This document shows positions 1-9,098 of a stretch of 64,000 nt of DNA, piece after piece. The DNA is from Granulosicoccus antarcticus IMCC3135. Its GTDB lineage: Bacteria > Pseudomonadota > Gammaproteobacteria > Granulosicoccales > Granulosicoccaceae. Under the pieces are notes generated by a model. The model was not told the DNA's origin and did not search any database. It saw nothing but the letters and a program-made list of their open reading frames with translations. Position numbers and translations under genes: made by a program. The DNA lies in the NCBI RefSeq assembly GCF_002215215.1, contig NZ_CP018632.1:7560501-7624500 (forward strand). Reading direction: 5' to 3'. How positions within the stretch are numbered: position 1 is the first letter of the stretch; each line of letters opens with the position of its first letter.

Positions 1-1109
1 GTGTCGCCCATGCCGAGTCATCACGCACGCTGGAAGACGTAGAACAGCAGATACACGATACAACGGCCCGCCTGAAAGCACTGAGCGATGAAATAGCCAG
101 TAGCAAGGCACTCAAATCCGAGCTGCAAAAAGCACTGGAAGCGGCCCAGTCCCAAGTGGGCGAACGTGAAGAACGATTGCAGGGACTGGACAAGGAGATC
201 GCGCGCTTTGACGATAAGCTGAACTCCCTGAACACCATGATCGGGGAGGCCCGAGAAGGTGTACAGGCACGCCAGCTACAACTGTCACAGGCACTTCGCA
301 ATGCCCAGCTAATCGGCCAACAGACAGCATTGAAGATCGTTCTGCAAAATGATGACCCGGCGCTGGCCGATCGATTATCGATCTACACCGAACATGTTCT
401 TTCGGCACAAAACGCAGCCATTCGTGAGCAGGTCAGCGTGCTGAATACCATCAGCGATGCACATGCGAACGCCTTGAAAGACCGTAACTGGCTGAATTAT
501 ATAAAGAAAAAAGCATCACAACAACGCGAAAACTACGCCAGCACAGCGACCTCGAAACAAACCACGCTGGGTGAGGTGGAAGCGGGCCTGGACCAGAAAA
601 CACGTAGCGTGGCTCAGCTCAAAGCGGATCAGGCACGCCTGCAAGGCCTTATGGATGAGCTGGAAACGCTGCAAAGCACACAATCAGGCTACTTCATAGA
701 CGGTAAGGGTAAATACCCAGCACCAGTTGCCGGCGAGTTGTTCGCCCGCTTTGGCGACATCAAGTCTGTCGGCAAGCTGCGCTGGAGCGGACTGTTCATC
801 AAGGCCAGCCAGGGTAAAGCTGTGCATGCCGTGGCCGATGGAGAGGTCATCTACAGCGATTTCCTGCAAGGCTTCGGCATGCTCGTCATCATCGATCATG
901 GTGATGGGTACACCAGTCTGTATGGCGGTAACAGGAAAGTGGCAGCCACTATCGGACAATGGGTAGAGTCAGGTGCAACTATTGCAACTGTTGGTGATTC
1001 AGGTGGTCAGAACGTCAGCGGCGTGTATTTTGAAATTCGCCACAACGCCAAGGCAGTTAACCCTGAAGAGTGGTTGAGTGCTGATTTTCAGGTGGCAATA
1101 AGCCAGTAA
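1..1109 (+). CDS. envC: EnvC-like murein hydrolase activator (5'-truncated by window edge)
   Basis: The reading frame is open from base 3 to the stop at 1109, so the N-terminus lies outside the window. The first ~180 visible residues are a Glu/Gln/Lys-rich coiled coil. The C-terminal ~120 residues are a LytM/M23 domain (GELFARFGD, then DHGDGYTSLYG, then VYFEIRHN). The usual M23 zinc ligands are missing: the final HxH is replaced by YFE, as in E. coli EnvC. The family therefore does not cut peptidoglycan itself but activates amidases at the division septum, in the periplasm. ctpA follows 148 bp downstream on the same strand, the usual neighbourhood for this gene in gammaproteobacteria. A catalytically active M23 peptidase is unlikely given the lost ligands. 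Confidence 0.88.
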   Translation, partial: VAHAESSRTLEDVEQQIHDTTARLKALSDEIASSKALKSELQKALEAAQSQVGEREERLQGLDKEIARFDDKLNSLNTMIGEAREGVQARQLQLSQALRNAQLIGQQTALKIVLQNDDPALADRLSIYTEHVLSAQNAAIREQVSVLNTISDAHANALKDRNWLNYIKKKASQQRENYASTATSKQTTLGEVEAGLDQKTRSVAQLKADQARLQGLMDELETLQSTQSGYFIDGKGKYPAPVAGELFARFGDIKSVGKLRWSGLFIKASQGKAVHAVADGEVIYSDFLQGFGMLVIIDHGDGYTSLYGGNRKVAATIGQWVESGATIATVGDSGGQNVSGVYFEIRHNAKAVNPEEWLSADFQVAISQ

Positions 1110-1257
1110 GTGATCGATTCCGGCCCAGAACCCGTTAAACTCGAAGCCGGCACGATGAAGATTCAGAACGTGCACATCCTGAGATGTGTCTATGTCGGAC
1201 AGCAAATCGACTCGGTTTCGTCAGGCGCAAGAAATGTAAATCCGGAGTAGAACTTCA

Positions 1258-2604
1258 ATGAAGGCAAAAAAAAGCTCGATTTCACTGGTACTGCTAGGAG
1301 CAGTCATCGGTGGGTCATTGACGCTCGGCCAGCATGTCATGGGGGCTCGAAGCGCCAATGAATTGCCACTCGAGCAAATGCGCACTTTTACCGATGTCTT
1401 CACTCGCATCAAGAACGATTACGTCGAGGAAGTCTCCGACGAAGAGCTGCTTGAATATGCCATTCGCGGCATGCTCAACGGACTCGACCCTCATTCAGCC
1501 TACCTGAACACCGAAGAATTCAACGAACTACGCATCGGCACAACGGGCGAATTCGGTGGATTGGGCATAGAAGTCGGAATGGAAGATGGCTTTGTCAAAG
1601 TCGTCTCACCCATCGATGACACACCCGCTGCACGAGCCGGCATTCTCTCCGGCGATCTCATCATTCGACTCGACGAAACGCCGGTCAAAGGCTTGTCACT
1701 CAATGATGCAGTGAAGCTTATGCGCGGCAAGCCGGGCAGCACACTCACCCTGACGATCATTCGCGAAGGCGCTGACAAGCCCCTGAGCATCGATGTTGAA
1801 CGAGACATCATCAAGGTAACCAGCGTGCGCAATCGCATCCTGGATCCATCCTATGGCTACCTGCGAATTTCCAACTTCCAGACCAAGACTACCGCTGACC
1901 TGCTCAAAGCCGTCAAGGCAATGAAAGAGGAATCCGGTGGTTCACTCAAGGGCCTGGTACTGGATCTTCGCAACAACCCGGGCGGTGTATTGTCAGGCGC
2001 GGTCGGTGTGTCTGATGCGTTCCTCAATGAAGGCATGATTGTCTACACTGATGGTCGTGAAGACGATTCCAAACTACGTTACGACGCCACTGAAGGTGAC
2101 GTGCTGGACGGCGCCCCTCTGGTTGTTCTGGTCAACGGCGGTTCCGCATCAGCTTCCGAAATCGTCGCCGGTGCCATGCAGGATCATGGACGAGCCATCA
2201 TTCTGGGCAGCAAGACGTTCGGCAAGGGATCGGTTCAGACCATTCAGGACTTGCCTGCCGGTGGTGCCGTCAAGCTGACAACATCACGTTACTACACGCC
2301 TAATGGTCGTTCCATTCAATCACTGGGTATCGAACCGGACATCGCCACCAGGCCAGGTTCCTGGACACGTCCGGAAGGTTCAGGCTTTGATCCTCTGACA
2401 GAATCCAGCCTGCCAGGTGCTCTGAGCAACACCACAATCATTAAAGCTGAAGAGGCCGACGAGGCCGCCAAGGTCGATGACCCGGTTGTGGAAGGCGAAG
2501 GTGAAGAGGAAAAAGAAGACAACCTGGTCTATGATGACTATCAGCTGTTCGAAGCACTGAACCTGCTGAAAGGCCTGACTATCCTGAGCAAGAAATCCAG
2601 CTGA
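1258..2604 (+). CDS. ctpA: C-terminal processing peptidase CtpA (family S41)
   Basis: 448 residues, normal length. An N-terminal hydrophobic segment (residues ~8-28) exports or anchors it. A PDZ domain follows at ~90-170 (GGLGIEV ... GDLIIRLDE) and then the S41 protease core. The Ser motif GSASASEI lies at residues 295-302 and the catalytic Lys is K323 in GKGSVQ, giving the Ser-Lys dyad of tail-specific proteases. An acidic tail (~400-430, many Glu) precedes the C-terminus. A GGAG box about 13 bases upstream supports the ATG. It acts in the periplasm on C-termini of envelope proteins; in several bacteria such proteases control murein hydrolase levels, which fits its position behind the EnvC-like gene. 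Confidence 0.93.
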   Translation: MKAKKSSISLVLLGAVIGGSLTLGQHVMGARSANELPLEQMRTFTDVFTRIKNDYVEEVSDEELLEYAIRGMLNGLDPHSAYLNTEEFNELRIGTTGEFGGLGIEVGMEDGFVKVVSPIDDTPAARAGILSGDLIIRLDETPVKGLSLNDAVKLMRGKPGSTLTLTIIREGADKPLSIDVERDIIKVTSVRNRILDPSYGYLRISNFQTKTTADLLKAVKAMKEESGGSLKGLVLDLRNNPGGVLSGAVGVSDAFLNEGMIVYTDGREDDSKLRYDATEGDVLDGAPLVVLVNGGSASASEIVAGAMQDHGRAIILGSKTFGKGSVQTIQDLPAGGAVKLTTSRYYTPNGRSIQSLGIEPDIATRPGSWTRPEGSGFDPLTESSLPGALSNTTIIKAEEADEAAKVDDPVVEGEGEEEKEDNLVYDDYQLFEALNLLKGLTILSKKSS

Positions 2605-2612
2605 TTTCTGAT

Positions 2613-2653
2613 ACGGGAGCTACCTGGAATCATTGACTCCAGGTAACTCCCGT
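2613..2653 (+). terminator. hairpin after ctpA, no U-tract
   Basis: A long near-perfect inverted repeat begins 9 bases after the ctpA stop: ACGGGAG plus TACCTGGA pair with TCCAGGTA plus CTCCCGT, with single unpaired bases between arms and a 9-base loop. There is no run of T afterwards, so it may stabilise the 3' end rather than terminate on its own. Confidence 0.5.
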
Positions 2654-2725
2654 TAGTCACAAGCTGCCACACAGTCGCTGTGACATGGCAATACTGACGA
2701 CCCCGATTACTAGCCCCATCCAATC

Positions 2726-2761
2726 AAAGATGCATCGACCTGGCGGTCTCTGCATCTTTTT
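2726..2761 (+). terminator. Rho-independent terminator before the Fe-ADH gene
   Basis: The arms AAAGATGCA and TGCATCTTT flank an inner GACC/GGTC stem with a TGGC loop, and the T-run TCTTTTT ends the structure. It would end the envC-ctpA transcript and separate it from the dehydrogenase gene at 2826. Confidence 0.75.
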
Positions 2762-2825
2762 GCGTTTCTGATGGTACGAATGTACTGTCAGGGCAGCAAC
2801 ATCAAATCCACAACCGGAGTAACGC

Positions 2826-4130
2826 ATGGGCTGTCAGTACTCTACCCACACCGAACATGGCGCTGATTCGTTCACAGTCGCCATGCCACGTCTGACCGTT
2901 GGTCGAGGCACCCTGACGGAAGTCGGCGAACGAGCAATCGCTCTGGGCATGTCTCGAGTGGCTTTGTTTACTGATCCCGGCCTGGAGCAGGGAGTGCTGG
3001 TGGCAACCGTCAGCGACTCACTCAAACAGGCAGGTATTGATGTTGGTCTCTTCTCTGACATCCGGGTAGAGCCCGATGATGCCTCAGTCGAACGCGGCGT
3101 CGCCTTCTTGAAGAACAGCCAGTTTGACGGTGTCATCTCCGTTGGCGGCGGCTCGGTGATCGACACCGCCAAGGCTGCCATGGTCGTACACTGCCACGGT
3201 GGCCAGGTGCTGGACTACTTTGCACCACCCGTCGGTCAGGGCAAAGCCATCCTCGGCCCGCTCTTGCCCCATATTGCCTGCCCCACCACCTCCGGCACCG
3301 GCTCGGAATGCACCTCGATTTCAGTGCTGCGCATCAATGCACTGAATTGCAAGTTTGTTTTCGCCAGCCCCTGGATGCTGCCACAAGTGGCCATCGTGGA
3401 CCCGCAATGCTGCGATAGCCTGCCTGCCAATGTGATTGCCTCCACCGGTTTTGATCTGTGCTGTCATGCACTCGAATGCTTTACCGCTCGCGCCTATACC
3501 GAGCACACCAAAGTCGCCTCGCCCCAAGCCCGCCAATACATACAAGGGGCCAACCCTTTCAGCGACATGGCAGCGCGTGAAGCACTGAACATCGTCGGTA
3601 AATACCTGGAACGAGGCGTCAATGATGCCAGCGATCAGGAGGCCCGTGACCAACTGATGTGGGGAGCAACGCTGGCAGGTATCGCCTTCGGAAATGCCGG
3701 CACCCATTTGCCGCATGCCATGTCCTACGGCGTCACGCAACTGATGGACGACATAACCACTGAGGGCTACAACGTGGCCTCACCGTTTGTACCGCACGGC
3801 ATCAGCGTCATCGTCAATGCACCTTCGATCTTCCTCTACACGGCAGCCGCCACGCCTCTGCGCCACCTGGAAGGAGCCGCCTGCCTGCTGGCAGATGCCC
3901 GTGGGGCAACACCTGATGAGGCCGGCGAGGTACTTTCCAAGCGACTCATCTCCCTGATGAACGCCACTCATATGCCCAACGGTCTGCGCGGTATCGGCTT
4001 CGATGAGTCTCATATCACCGCATTAGCTGGCTCCTCGATACGCCAGGGTCGCGCCATTGCCAATGCACCGCGCGAATCCAATCTTGTCGACATGGAGAAT
4101 ATGTACCGCAACGCACTGAGCTACTGGTAG
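2826..4130 (+). CDS. iron-containing alcohol dehydrogenase, hydroxyacid-oxoacid transhydrogenase type
   Basis: 434 residues of the Fe-ADH (group III) family. The nucleotide-binding motif VGGGSVIDTAKA and the PTTSGTGSE motif are present. Metal ligands appear in GFDLCCHALE (Asp, His), GTHLPHAMSY (His) and VPHGIS (His). Two features recall animal ADHFE1, which transfers hydride between 4-hydroxybutyrate and 2-oxoglutarate, more than simple alcohol dehydrogenases: the length, and the insert with QGANPFSDMAA followed by GFGNAG-type sequence. That substrate is inference from family resemblance. GGAG lies 10 bases before the ATG. The gene stands alone between a terminator and the ABC operon, so context gives no substrate hint. 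Confidence 0.85.
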   Translation: MGCQYSTHTEHGADSFTVAMPRLTVGRGTLTEVGERAIALGMSRVALFTDPGLEQGVLVATVSDSLKQAGIDVGLFSDIRVEPDDASVERGVAFLKNSQFDGVISVGGGSVIDTAKAAMVVHCHGGQVLDYFAPPVGQGKAILGPLLPHIACPTTSGTGSECTSISVLRINALNCKFVFASPWMLPQVAIVDPQCCDSLPANVIASTGFDLCCHALECFTARAYTEHTKVASPQARQYIQGANPFSDMAAREALNIVGKYLERGVNDASDQEARDQLMWGATLAGIAFGNAGTHLPHAMSYGVTQLMDDITTEGYNVASPFVPHGISVIVNAPSIFLYTAAATPLRHLEGAACLLADARGATPDEAGEVLSKRLISLMNATHMPNGLRGIGFDESHITALAGSSIRQGRAIANAPRESNLVDMENMYRNALSYW

Positions 4131-4246
4131 CCAACATGCGAGCCTCACTTTCAACCATGCATCACCTTTCCATCTGCAAGGGTCTGGCCTTGAACTTCAA
4201 GGCTGTCTTTATTGCGGCTCGCAAACCTGTCAGGTAAACCTCTCTA

Positions 4247-5224
4247 ATGCTGGCCTTTATTGCGCGTAGAATTCTGCAGTCCATTTTCGTGATGCTGGCT
4301 GTCAGTCTGATCGCCTTCTCCCTGTTCCGCTTTGTGGGCGACCCGGTTGCCCAGATGGTGGGACAGGAAACCTCACTGGAAGATCAGGCCCGTATCCGCA
4401 CCTCGCTGGGGCTGGATGATCCGATCACCACACAGTTTGCAAGCTTTGCCAAAAAACTGGTGACCGGTGATTTCGGCTTTTCCTATCGCACGCGCCAACC
4501 TATCAGCGAAATGATACTCGAACGCCTGCCTGCCACACTGGAGCTGGGTATCGTCTCCTTACTCATCTCTCTGGTGGTCGGCATACCGGCGGGCATCTAT
4601 ACCGCCTTGCATCGAGGTGGGCTCCTTGCCAATTCCATCCTGATCACCACTCTGATCGGAGTCTCGATACCCACCTTTGTCATTGGCATCTTTCTGATAT
4701 TCATCTTCGGTGTCCAGTTAGGCTGGCTACCTACTTTCGGGCGAGGCGATGTGGTGGCACTGGGTTGGTGGAAGACAAATTTTCTGACCCTCGATGGTCT
4801 GCGCTCCTTGTTATTGCCGGCGATTACGCTGGGTGTCTATCAACTCACTCTGACCATGCGACTAGTACGTTCAGAGATGCAGGATGTCATGCAAAGCGAT
4901 TTCATCAAATTTGCCACCGCTCGCGGCATCAACCGACGCTCCATACATTTCAATCATGCCTTGCGTAATACCATGGTGCCGGTCATCACCATTATCGGCC
5001 TGCAGTTTGGTGGCATCATTGCCTTTTCCATCGTGACCGAATCCGTCTTCCAATGGCCGGGGCTCGGCTTGCTGTTTCTGGACTCCATCCGCTACGTCGA
5101 CATACCCGTCATGTCGGTCTATCTTGTTCTGATTGCACTGATGTTCGTGATCATCAATCTCATTGTCGACCTGCTCTACGTCCTCATTGATCCACGCGTG
5201 CGTAGCCGGAGTGCCGCAACATGA
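4247..5224 (+). CDS. peptide/nickel-type ABC transporter permease (DppB/OppB family)
   Basis: 325 residues with six predicted membrane segments starting IARRILQSIFVMLAVSLIAF. The binding-protein-dependent transport signature covers roughly residues 95-310, with an EAA-like loop around FIKFATARGINRRSIHFNHA that docks on the ATPase. It is the first gene of a three-gene unit; its stop overlaps the next start by 4 bases (ATGA). Together with 5221-7904 it forms an inner-membrane importer for oligopeptides or similar solutes. There is no substrate-binding gene in this cluster, so the ligand cannot be named. Confidence 0.92.
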   Translation: MLAFIARRILQSIFVMLAVSLIAFSLFRFVGDPVAQMVGQETSLEDQARIRTSLGLDDPITTQFASFAKKLVTGDFGFSYRTRQPISEMILERLPATLELGIVSLLISLVVGIPAGIYTALHRGGLLANSILITTLIGVSIPTFVIGIFLIFIFGVQLGWLPTFGRGDVVALGWWKTNFLTLDGLRSLLLPAITLGVYQLTLTMRLVRSEMQDVMQSDFIKFATARGINRRSIHFNHALRNTMVPVITIIGLQFGGIIAFSIVTESVFQWPGLGLLFLDSIRYVDIPVMSVYLVLIALMFVIINLIVDLLYVLIDPRVRSRSAAT

Positions 5225-6138
5225 TCGCCAGGCTACGTCGTTACGCCATCGAAAACGAGCTGCTGTATCTGTTTCTGCACAGCCGCCTTGCCCAGCTAGC
5301 GGCCCTCATGGCCATCCTCATGATCGGTGGGGCCATACTTGCCAATTTCATTGCACCGACCGACCCCTACGATCTGACCAGCTATGATTTACTGGATTCC
5401 CTGCTTCCACCCAGCTGGTCCGAAGGTGGCGATTCACGTTTTATCATCGGCACTGATGATCAGGGTCGTGACCTGCTATCAGCCATCCTCTACGGCACTC
5501 GCCTGTCACTGATCGTCGGCTTGCTATCCATCAGCTTTGCCTGTGTTCTGGGTGTCTCGGTCGGTCTTATGGCCGGTTATCTGGGTGGACGCTTTGATGC
5601 CATCGTCATGCGAATTGCCGATGTGCAGCTCAGTCTGCCAGCCATTCTCACCGCCCTGCTGATCGATGGTATTGCCCGCGGAATTCTGCCCCAGCAACGC
5701 CATGACGATCTGATGATCGTGGTGCTGACCCTGGCAATCGGTCTGTCCTTGTGGGTCAACTTTGCACGCACCGCTCGAGCCTCTACCTTTGTCGAAAAAA
5801 ACAAGGAATACGTGCAGGCTACCGAGATCATGGGTATGCATCCGCTGCGTATCATGCTCGTCCAGATTCTGCCCAATATCATGGGGCCGATCATGGTTAT
5901 CCTGACTGTCGATCTGGCAGTGGCCATTCTGCTTGAAGCTACGCTGTCATTTCTGGGTGTCGGTGTACCGGCGAATCAGCCATCACTGGGAACGCTGATT
6001 CGTATCGGTACCGAGTATCTTTTTTCAGGCGAATGGTGGATCGTTGCCTTTCCCAGCCTCACTCTGATCGTGCTGATCGTATCGGTCAACATACTGGGTG
6101 ATTTTCTGCGCGACGCGCTTAATCCGAAGTTGCGCTAA
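5221..6138 (+). CDS. peptide/nickel-type ABC transporter permease (DppC/OppC family)
   Basis: 305 residues. A short cytoplasmic N-terminus leads into a first membrane segment (~25-45), then a periplasmic stretch with GTDDQGRDLLSAILYGTR, which is the hallmark of DppC-like permeases, and five more membrane segments. The EAA-type loop reads EYVQATEIMGMHPLRIMLVQ. It overlaps the preceding permease by 4 bases and the ATPase gene by 1 base, so the three are translationally coupled. It forms the heterodimeric channel with the product of 4247-5224. Confidence 0.92.
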   Translation: MIARLRRYAIENELLYLFLHSRLAQLAALMAILMIGGAILANFIAPTDPYDLTSYDLLDSLLPPSWSEGGDSRFIIGTDDQGRDLLSAILYGTRLSLIVGLLSISFACVLGVSVGLMAGYLGGRFDAIVMRIADVQLSLPAILTALLIDGIARGILPQQRHDDLMIVVLTLAIGLSLWVNFARTARASTFVEKNKEYVQATEIMGMHPLRIMLVQILPNIMGPIMVILTVDLAVAILLEATLSFLGVGVPANQPSLGTLIRIGTEYLFSGEWWIVAFPSLTLIVLIVSVNILGDFLRDALNPKLR

Positions 6139-7904
6139 TGTCAAAACTACTGGAAGTACAAGGTCTCACGGTAGGTATACCTAGCCGTTTCGGAGAATTC
6201 ACGGCCATCGAGAATGTGAATCTCAGCGTCGCCGCCGGAGAAATTCACGGTATCGTCGGTGAGTCCGGTGCGGGCAAATCAACCATTGGCTCAGCCATTA
6301 TCGGCTTGCTTGAAAGCCCTGCCAGAATTCGTGCAGGCACCATTCACTTGCAGGGAGATTCGCTGACTAGCCTGAATGATGAGGAATACCATCGCTTGCG
6401 CGGTAATCGCATCAGCATGATATTCCAGGATCCCCAGACATCACTCAATCCGCTGCTACGCATCGCTGACCAGCTGATCGAGACCATTCAGCAGCATCGC
6501 AAAATCAACGATGACGAAGCTCGCCTGATGGCGATAGAACTGCTGACGGAAACCGGGATAGAGAATGCCGAAGCACGGCTGGACGACTATCCGCATCAAT
6601 TCTCTGGCGGCATGCGCCAGCGAGTGGTCATTGCATTGGCCCTGTGTACGGACCCGGAACTGATCATTGCCGATGAGCCCACCACGGCATTGGATGTCTC
6701 GGTACAAAAACAGATTCTCAAACTGATTCGCAACCTGGCAGAACAACGCAAGGTCGGCATCATTCTGATCACGCACGATATTGGTGTCGTTGCTGAAATC
6801 ACGGATAATGTCACGGTACTGCGTTACGGTCACGTGGTTGAATCTGGCCCGACAGCCAGAGTTCTGGGCACACCTCAGGAAGCCTATACACAAGCTCTGA
6901 TGGCGGCTGTTCCGAGGCTCGACAAACGACTGGAGCGCTTTCGCAATATCGTCAAGGACGACAAACGTATTGACGGTGAAAGCCAGTGGTCTATTGCCGG
7001 TGCCAGCGCCGAACAGGCATCCATCTGGTTATTGGGCAGCACCAAGGTTGCAAAAAGAGTCCCTGCAATCCAGCTAAGAAAGACAGCATTACCAGACAAC
7101 GCCCTGTTGCGCGTCGATGAGCTGGATGTCACCTTTGGCAAATCTGGCAGCTGGTTTTCAAAGAAGCCAGGCTTCAAGGCCTTGTCTGAGGTGTCCTTGC
7201 ATCTGCACCGCGGTGAGGTATTGGGAATCGTGGGAGAGAGTGGCAGCGGAAAGTCCACTCTGGCCAAAGCCATTGTCGGCCTGGTCCCTACCGCTGGCGG
7301 CAGCATGCAGTTCAACGGCGAAGCCTTGCCCGATGGACTCAGGCGTCCGCGTTCACATCCGGCCCGGCGTCAGATCCAGATGATTTTTCAGGACCCCTAT
7401 TCGTCTCTGAACAATCGCAGGACGGTGGAAGCTATCCTGACTGAGCCACTATTGTTCTACAAGCTGGCCAAAAAAGGCCCCGAGGCCCGCAAACTGGTTG
7501 CCTCGGTGCTGGAGCTGGTCGAGATGCCACAAAGAGCCATGCTCAAATACCCGCATCAATTCTCAGGCGGACAACGCCAGCGTATCGCGGTTGCACGAGC
7601 ACTCATGGCGCGACCTGAGTTTCTGATCTGTGATGAGCCTACCTCGGCACTGGATGTCTCCATCCAGGCGCAGATCCTGAACCTGCTGAAAGACTTGCAG
7701 AGTAATTTTGGACTGACCATTCTGTTCATCAGCCATAACCTGGCCGTGGTGCGACAGATGGCAGATCGTGTCGTGGTGCTACGCCGTGGACAAATCGTTG
7801 AAACCGCTCACAGCGAAACCTTCTTCGAATCACCCACGGCCGACTACAGTCGGCAATTGCTGCGTGAGACACCGTCGCTGGCATTGCTGGGGGAACCTGA
7901 TTGA
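6138..7904 (+). CDS. double ABC ATPase (DppD-DppF fusion)
   Basis: 588 residues containing two complete nucleotide-binding domains in one chain. The first (~1-270) has Walker A GESGAGKST, signature FSGGMRQR and Walker B LIIADEPTT. The second (~320-570) has Walker A GESGSGKST, signature FSGGQRQR and Walker B LICDEPTS. A linker of ~50 residues joins them. Dpp/Opp systems usually encode these as two proteins; the fused form is a known variant in proteobacteria. It powers the two permeases upstream, at the cytoplasmic face. The operon appears to end here; the next gene is on the opposite strand. Confidence 0.93.
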   Translation: MSKLLEVQGLTVGIPSRFGEFTAIENVNLSVAAGEIHGIVGESGAGKSTIGSAIIGLLESPARIRAGTIHLQGDSLTSLNDEEYHRLRGNRISMIFQDPQTSLNPLLRIADQLIETIQQHRKINDDEARLMAIELLTETGIENAEARLDDYPHQFSGGMRQRVVIALALCTDPELIIADEPTTALDVSVQKQILKLIRNLAEQRKVGIILITHDIGVVAEITDNVTVLRYGHVVESGPTARVLGTPQEAYTQALMAAVPRLDKRLERFRNIVKDDKRIDGESQWSIAGASAEQASIWLLGSTKVAKRVPAIQLRKTALPDNALLRVDELDVTFGKSGSWFSKKPGFKALSEVSLHLHRGEVLGIVGESGSGKSTLAKAIVGLVPTAGGSMQFNGEALPDGLRRPRSHPARRQIQMIFQDPYSSLNNRRTVEAILTEPLLFYKLAKKGPEARKLVASVLELVEMPQRAMLKYPHQFSGGQRQRIAVARALMARPEFLICDEPTSALDVSIQAQILNLLKDLQSNFGLTILFISHNLAVVRQMADRVVVLRRGQIVETAHSETFFESPTADYSRQLLRETPSLALLGEPD

Positions 7905-7922
7905 ACCCTCATCCATCGCAAC

Positions 7923-8324
7923 CTACTTGGCAGAGCTGACCCGAAAAACATGCCCATCCGGATGGCGCAGATGCATTTCGCGCACATTCCAGGGCATGTC
8001 GGTCGGTGACCAGGTAATCTCGATATGCTGCACAAGACACTGACGATACACCTCGTCCACATCGTCAACCCATAGCGTCATCCAGACCCCTTTATCAGAG
8101 ATAGAGTCGCCTCCGGGCCCAAAGGTTGTCGACGCACTGCCGCGCCCCCGGCCCCCTTGTGCATCGTGACACAGGAAGATCTGGCACTCTCCAGAACGGA
8201 TACCTCCAAAGGAGACCGGCTCGCCCCACTCCCATGCCTTCGCCCAACCCAGCTTTTCAAACCATTCGAACGATTGATCCATATCGGATACGTTGAGTAT
8301 CGGAGTTAACGATTTGACCTGCAT
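7923..8324 (-). CDS. VOC (glyoxalase/bleomycin-resistance fold) protein
   Basis: 133 residues from the chosen ATG at 8324. That start has a GAGGAC ribosome site about 10 bases upstream; a longer frame opens at 8402 but adds 26 residues unlike the family. The protein begins with the typical first beta-alpha unit (KSLTPILNVSDMDQSFEWFE) and ends with the second (MTLWVDDVDEVYRQC ... HLRHPDGHVFRVS). VOC proteins are dimeric metalloenzymes or drug-binding proteins. The terminal LRHPDGHVFRV suggests a member of the dioxygenase/resistance branch, but substrate and metal ligands are not clear. It converges on the ABC operon, 18 bases from its stop. Confidence 0.8.
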   Translation of the reverse strand: MQVKSLTPILNVSDMDQSFEWFEKLGWAKAWEWGEPVSFGGIRSGECQIFLCHDAQGGRGRGSASTTFGPGGDSISDKGVWMTLWVDDVDEVYRQCLVQHIEITWSPTDMPWNVREMHLRHPDGHVFRVSSAK

Positions 8325-8418
8325 TAAACCAGTCCTCAAGCCAGAAAGCATCTGACGACAACAAGGCTCTCCATTGAAACGTTTATCATCACCTTTCGAC
8401 AACTAGCCAAAAGTCAGT

Positions 8419-9039
8419 ATGAGCCTTCAACTTGTCATTTTCGATATGGACGGCACTCTGGTACAGAGTGAAGACTGTGCATCGCAGGCGCTTATCGATA
8501 CCATTCCCGCACTCACAGCCTCCGTCAGCGAACTCACCGCCCGTTACCGCGGTATGCGACTGGCTGAAATATTCGCCGATATCGAACGAATGCAGCCAGG
8601 AGCCATTCCCGACCAATACCTGGAGACCTACCGGGAACGCGAAGATCTGCTCGCCCAATCCATGATCAAGGTCAGTGAAGGTGCCGATGCCATGCTCTCA
8701 CGCCTCGACAAACCCAAATGCATCGCATCCAATGCTCCCAGAGAGAAAACACTGCGCTCACTTGCCAGCTGTGGTCTGGCCCATCATTTCACCGAAGGCG
8801 TGTTCAGTGCCAATGATTTACAAGCCTGGAAACCGGATCCGAGTTTGTTTCTGCATGCCGCCCAGCACTATCAGGTAGCGCCTGCAAACTGTATTGTCAT
8901 TGAGGACAGCGCAGTCGGTTTGCAAGCTGCACGGGCGGCAGGTATGCCCGCTATTTTCTATGATCCTTTCGACCTGTATGACGGCAGCCATGACACGCCC
9001 AGAATTTCATCTCTACTGCAATTGCTGGACAGACTCTGA
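8419..9039 (+). CDS. HAD-superfamily hydrolase (phosphatase, beta-PGM/Gph-like)
   Basis: 206 residues. Motif I is FDMDGTL (nucleophile D9, acid D11), followed by a helical cap (~15-85). Motif II is in CIASNAP, motif III is the Lys of AWKPDPS, and motif IV is VIEDSAVG. This is the classic subfamily I set for Mg-dependent cytoplasmic phosphatases acting on small sugar phosphates or phosphoglycolate. The specific substrate cannot be read from the sequence. It is divergent from the VOC gene (94 bp between starts). A TnpB element begins only 22 bases after its stop, without cutting into it. Confidence 0.87.
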   Translation: MSLQLVIFDMDGTLVQSEDCASQALIDTIPALTASVSELTARYRGMRLAEIFADIERMQPGAIPDQYLETYREREDLLAQSMIKVSEGADAMLSRLDKPKCIASNAPREKTLRSLASCGLAHHFTEGVFSANDLQAWKPDPSLFLHAAQHYQVAPANCIVIEDSAVGLQAARAAGMPAIFYDPFDLYDGSHDTPRISSLLQLLDRL

Positions 9040-9098
9040 TTCAGAGCACAGGCTTGCTGCATTGACATCCTCCTCTCCCTGAAGAAAGAGGATTCCCA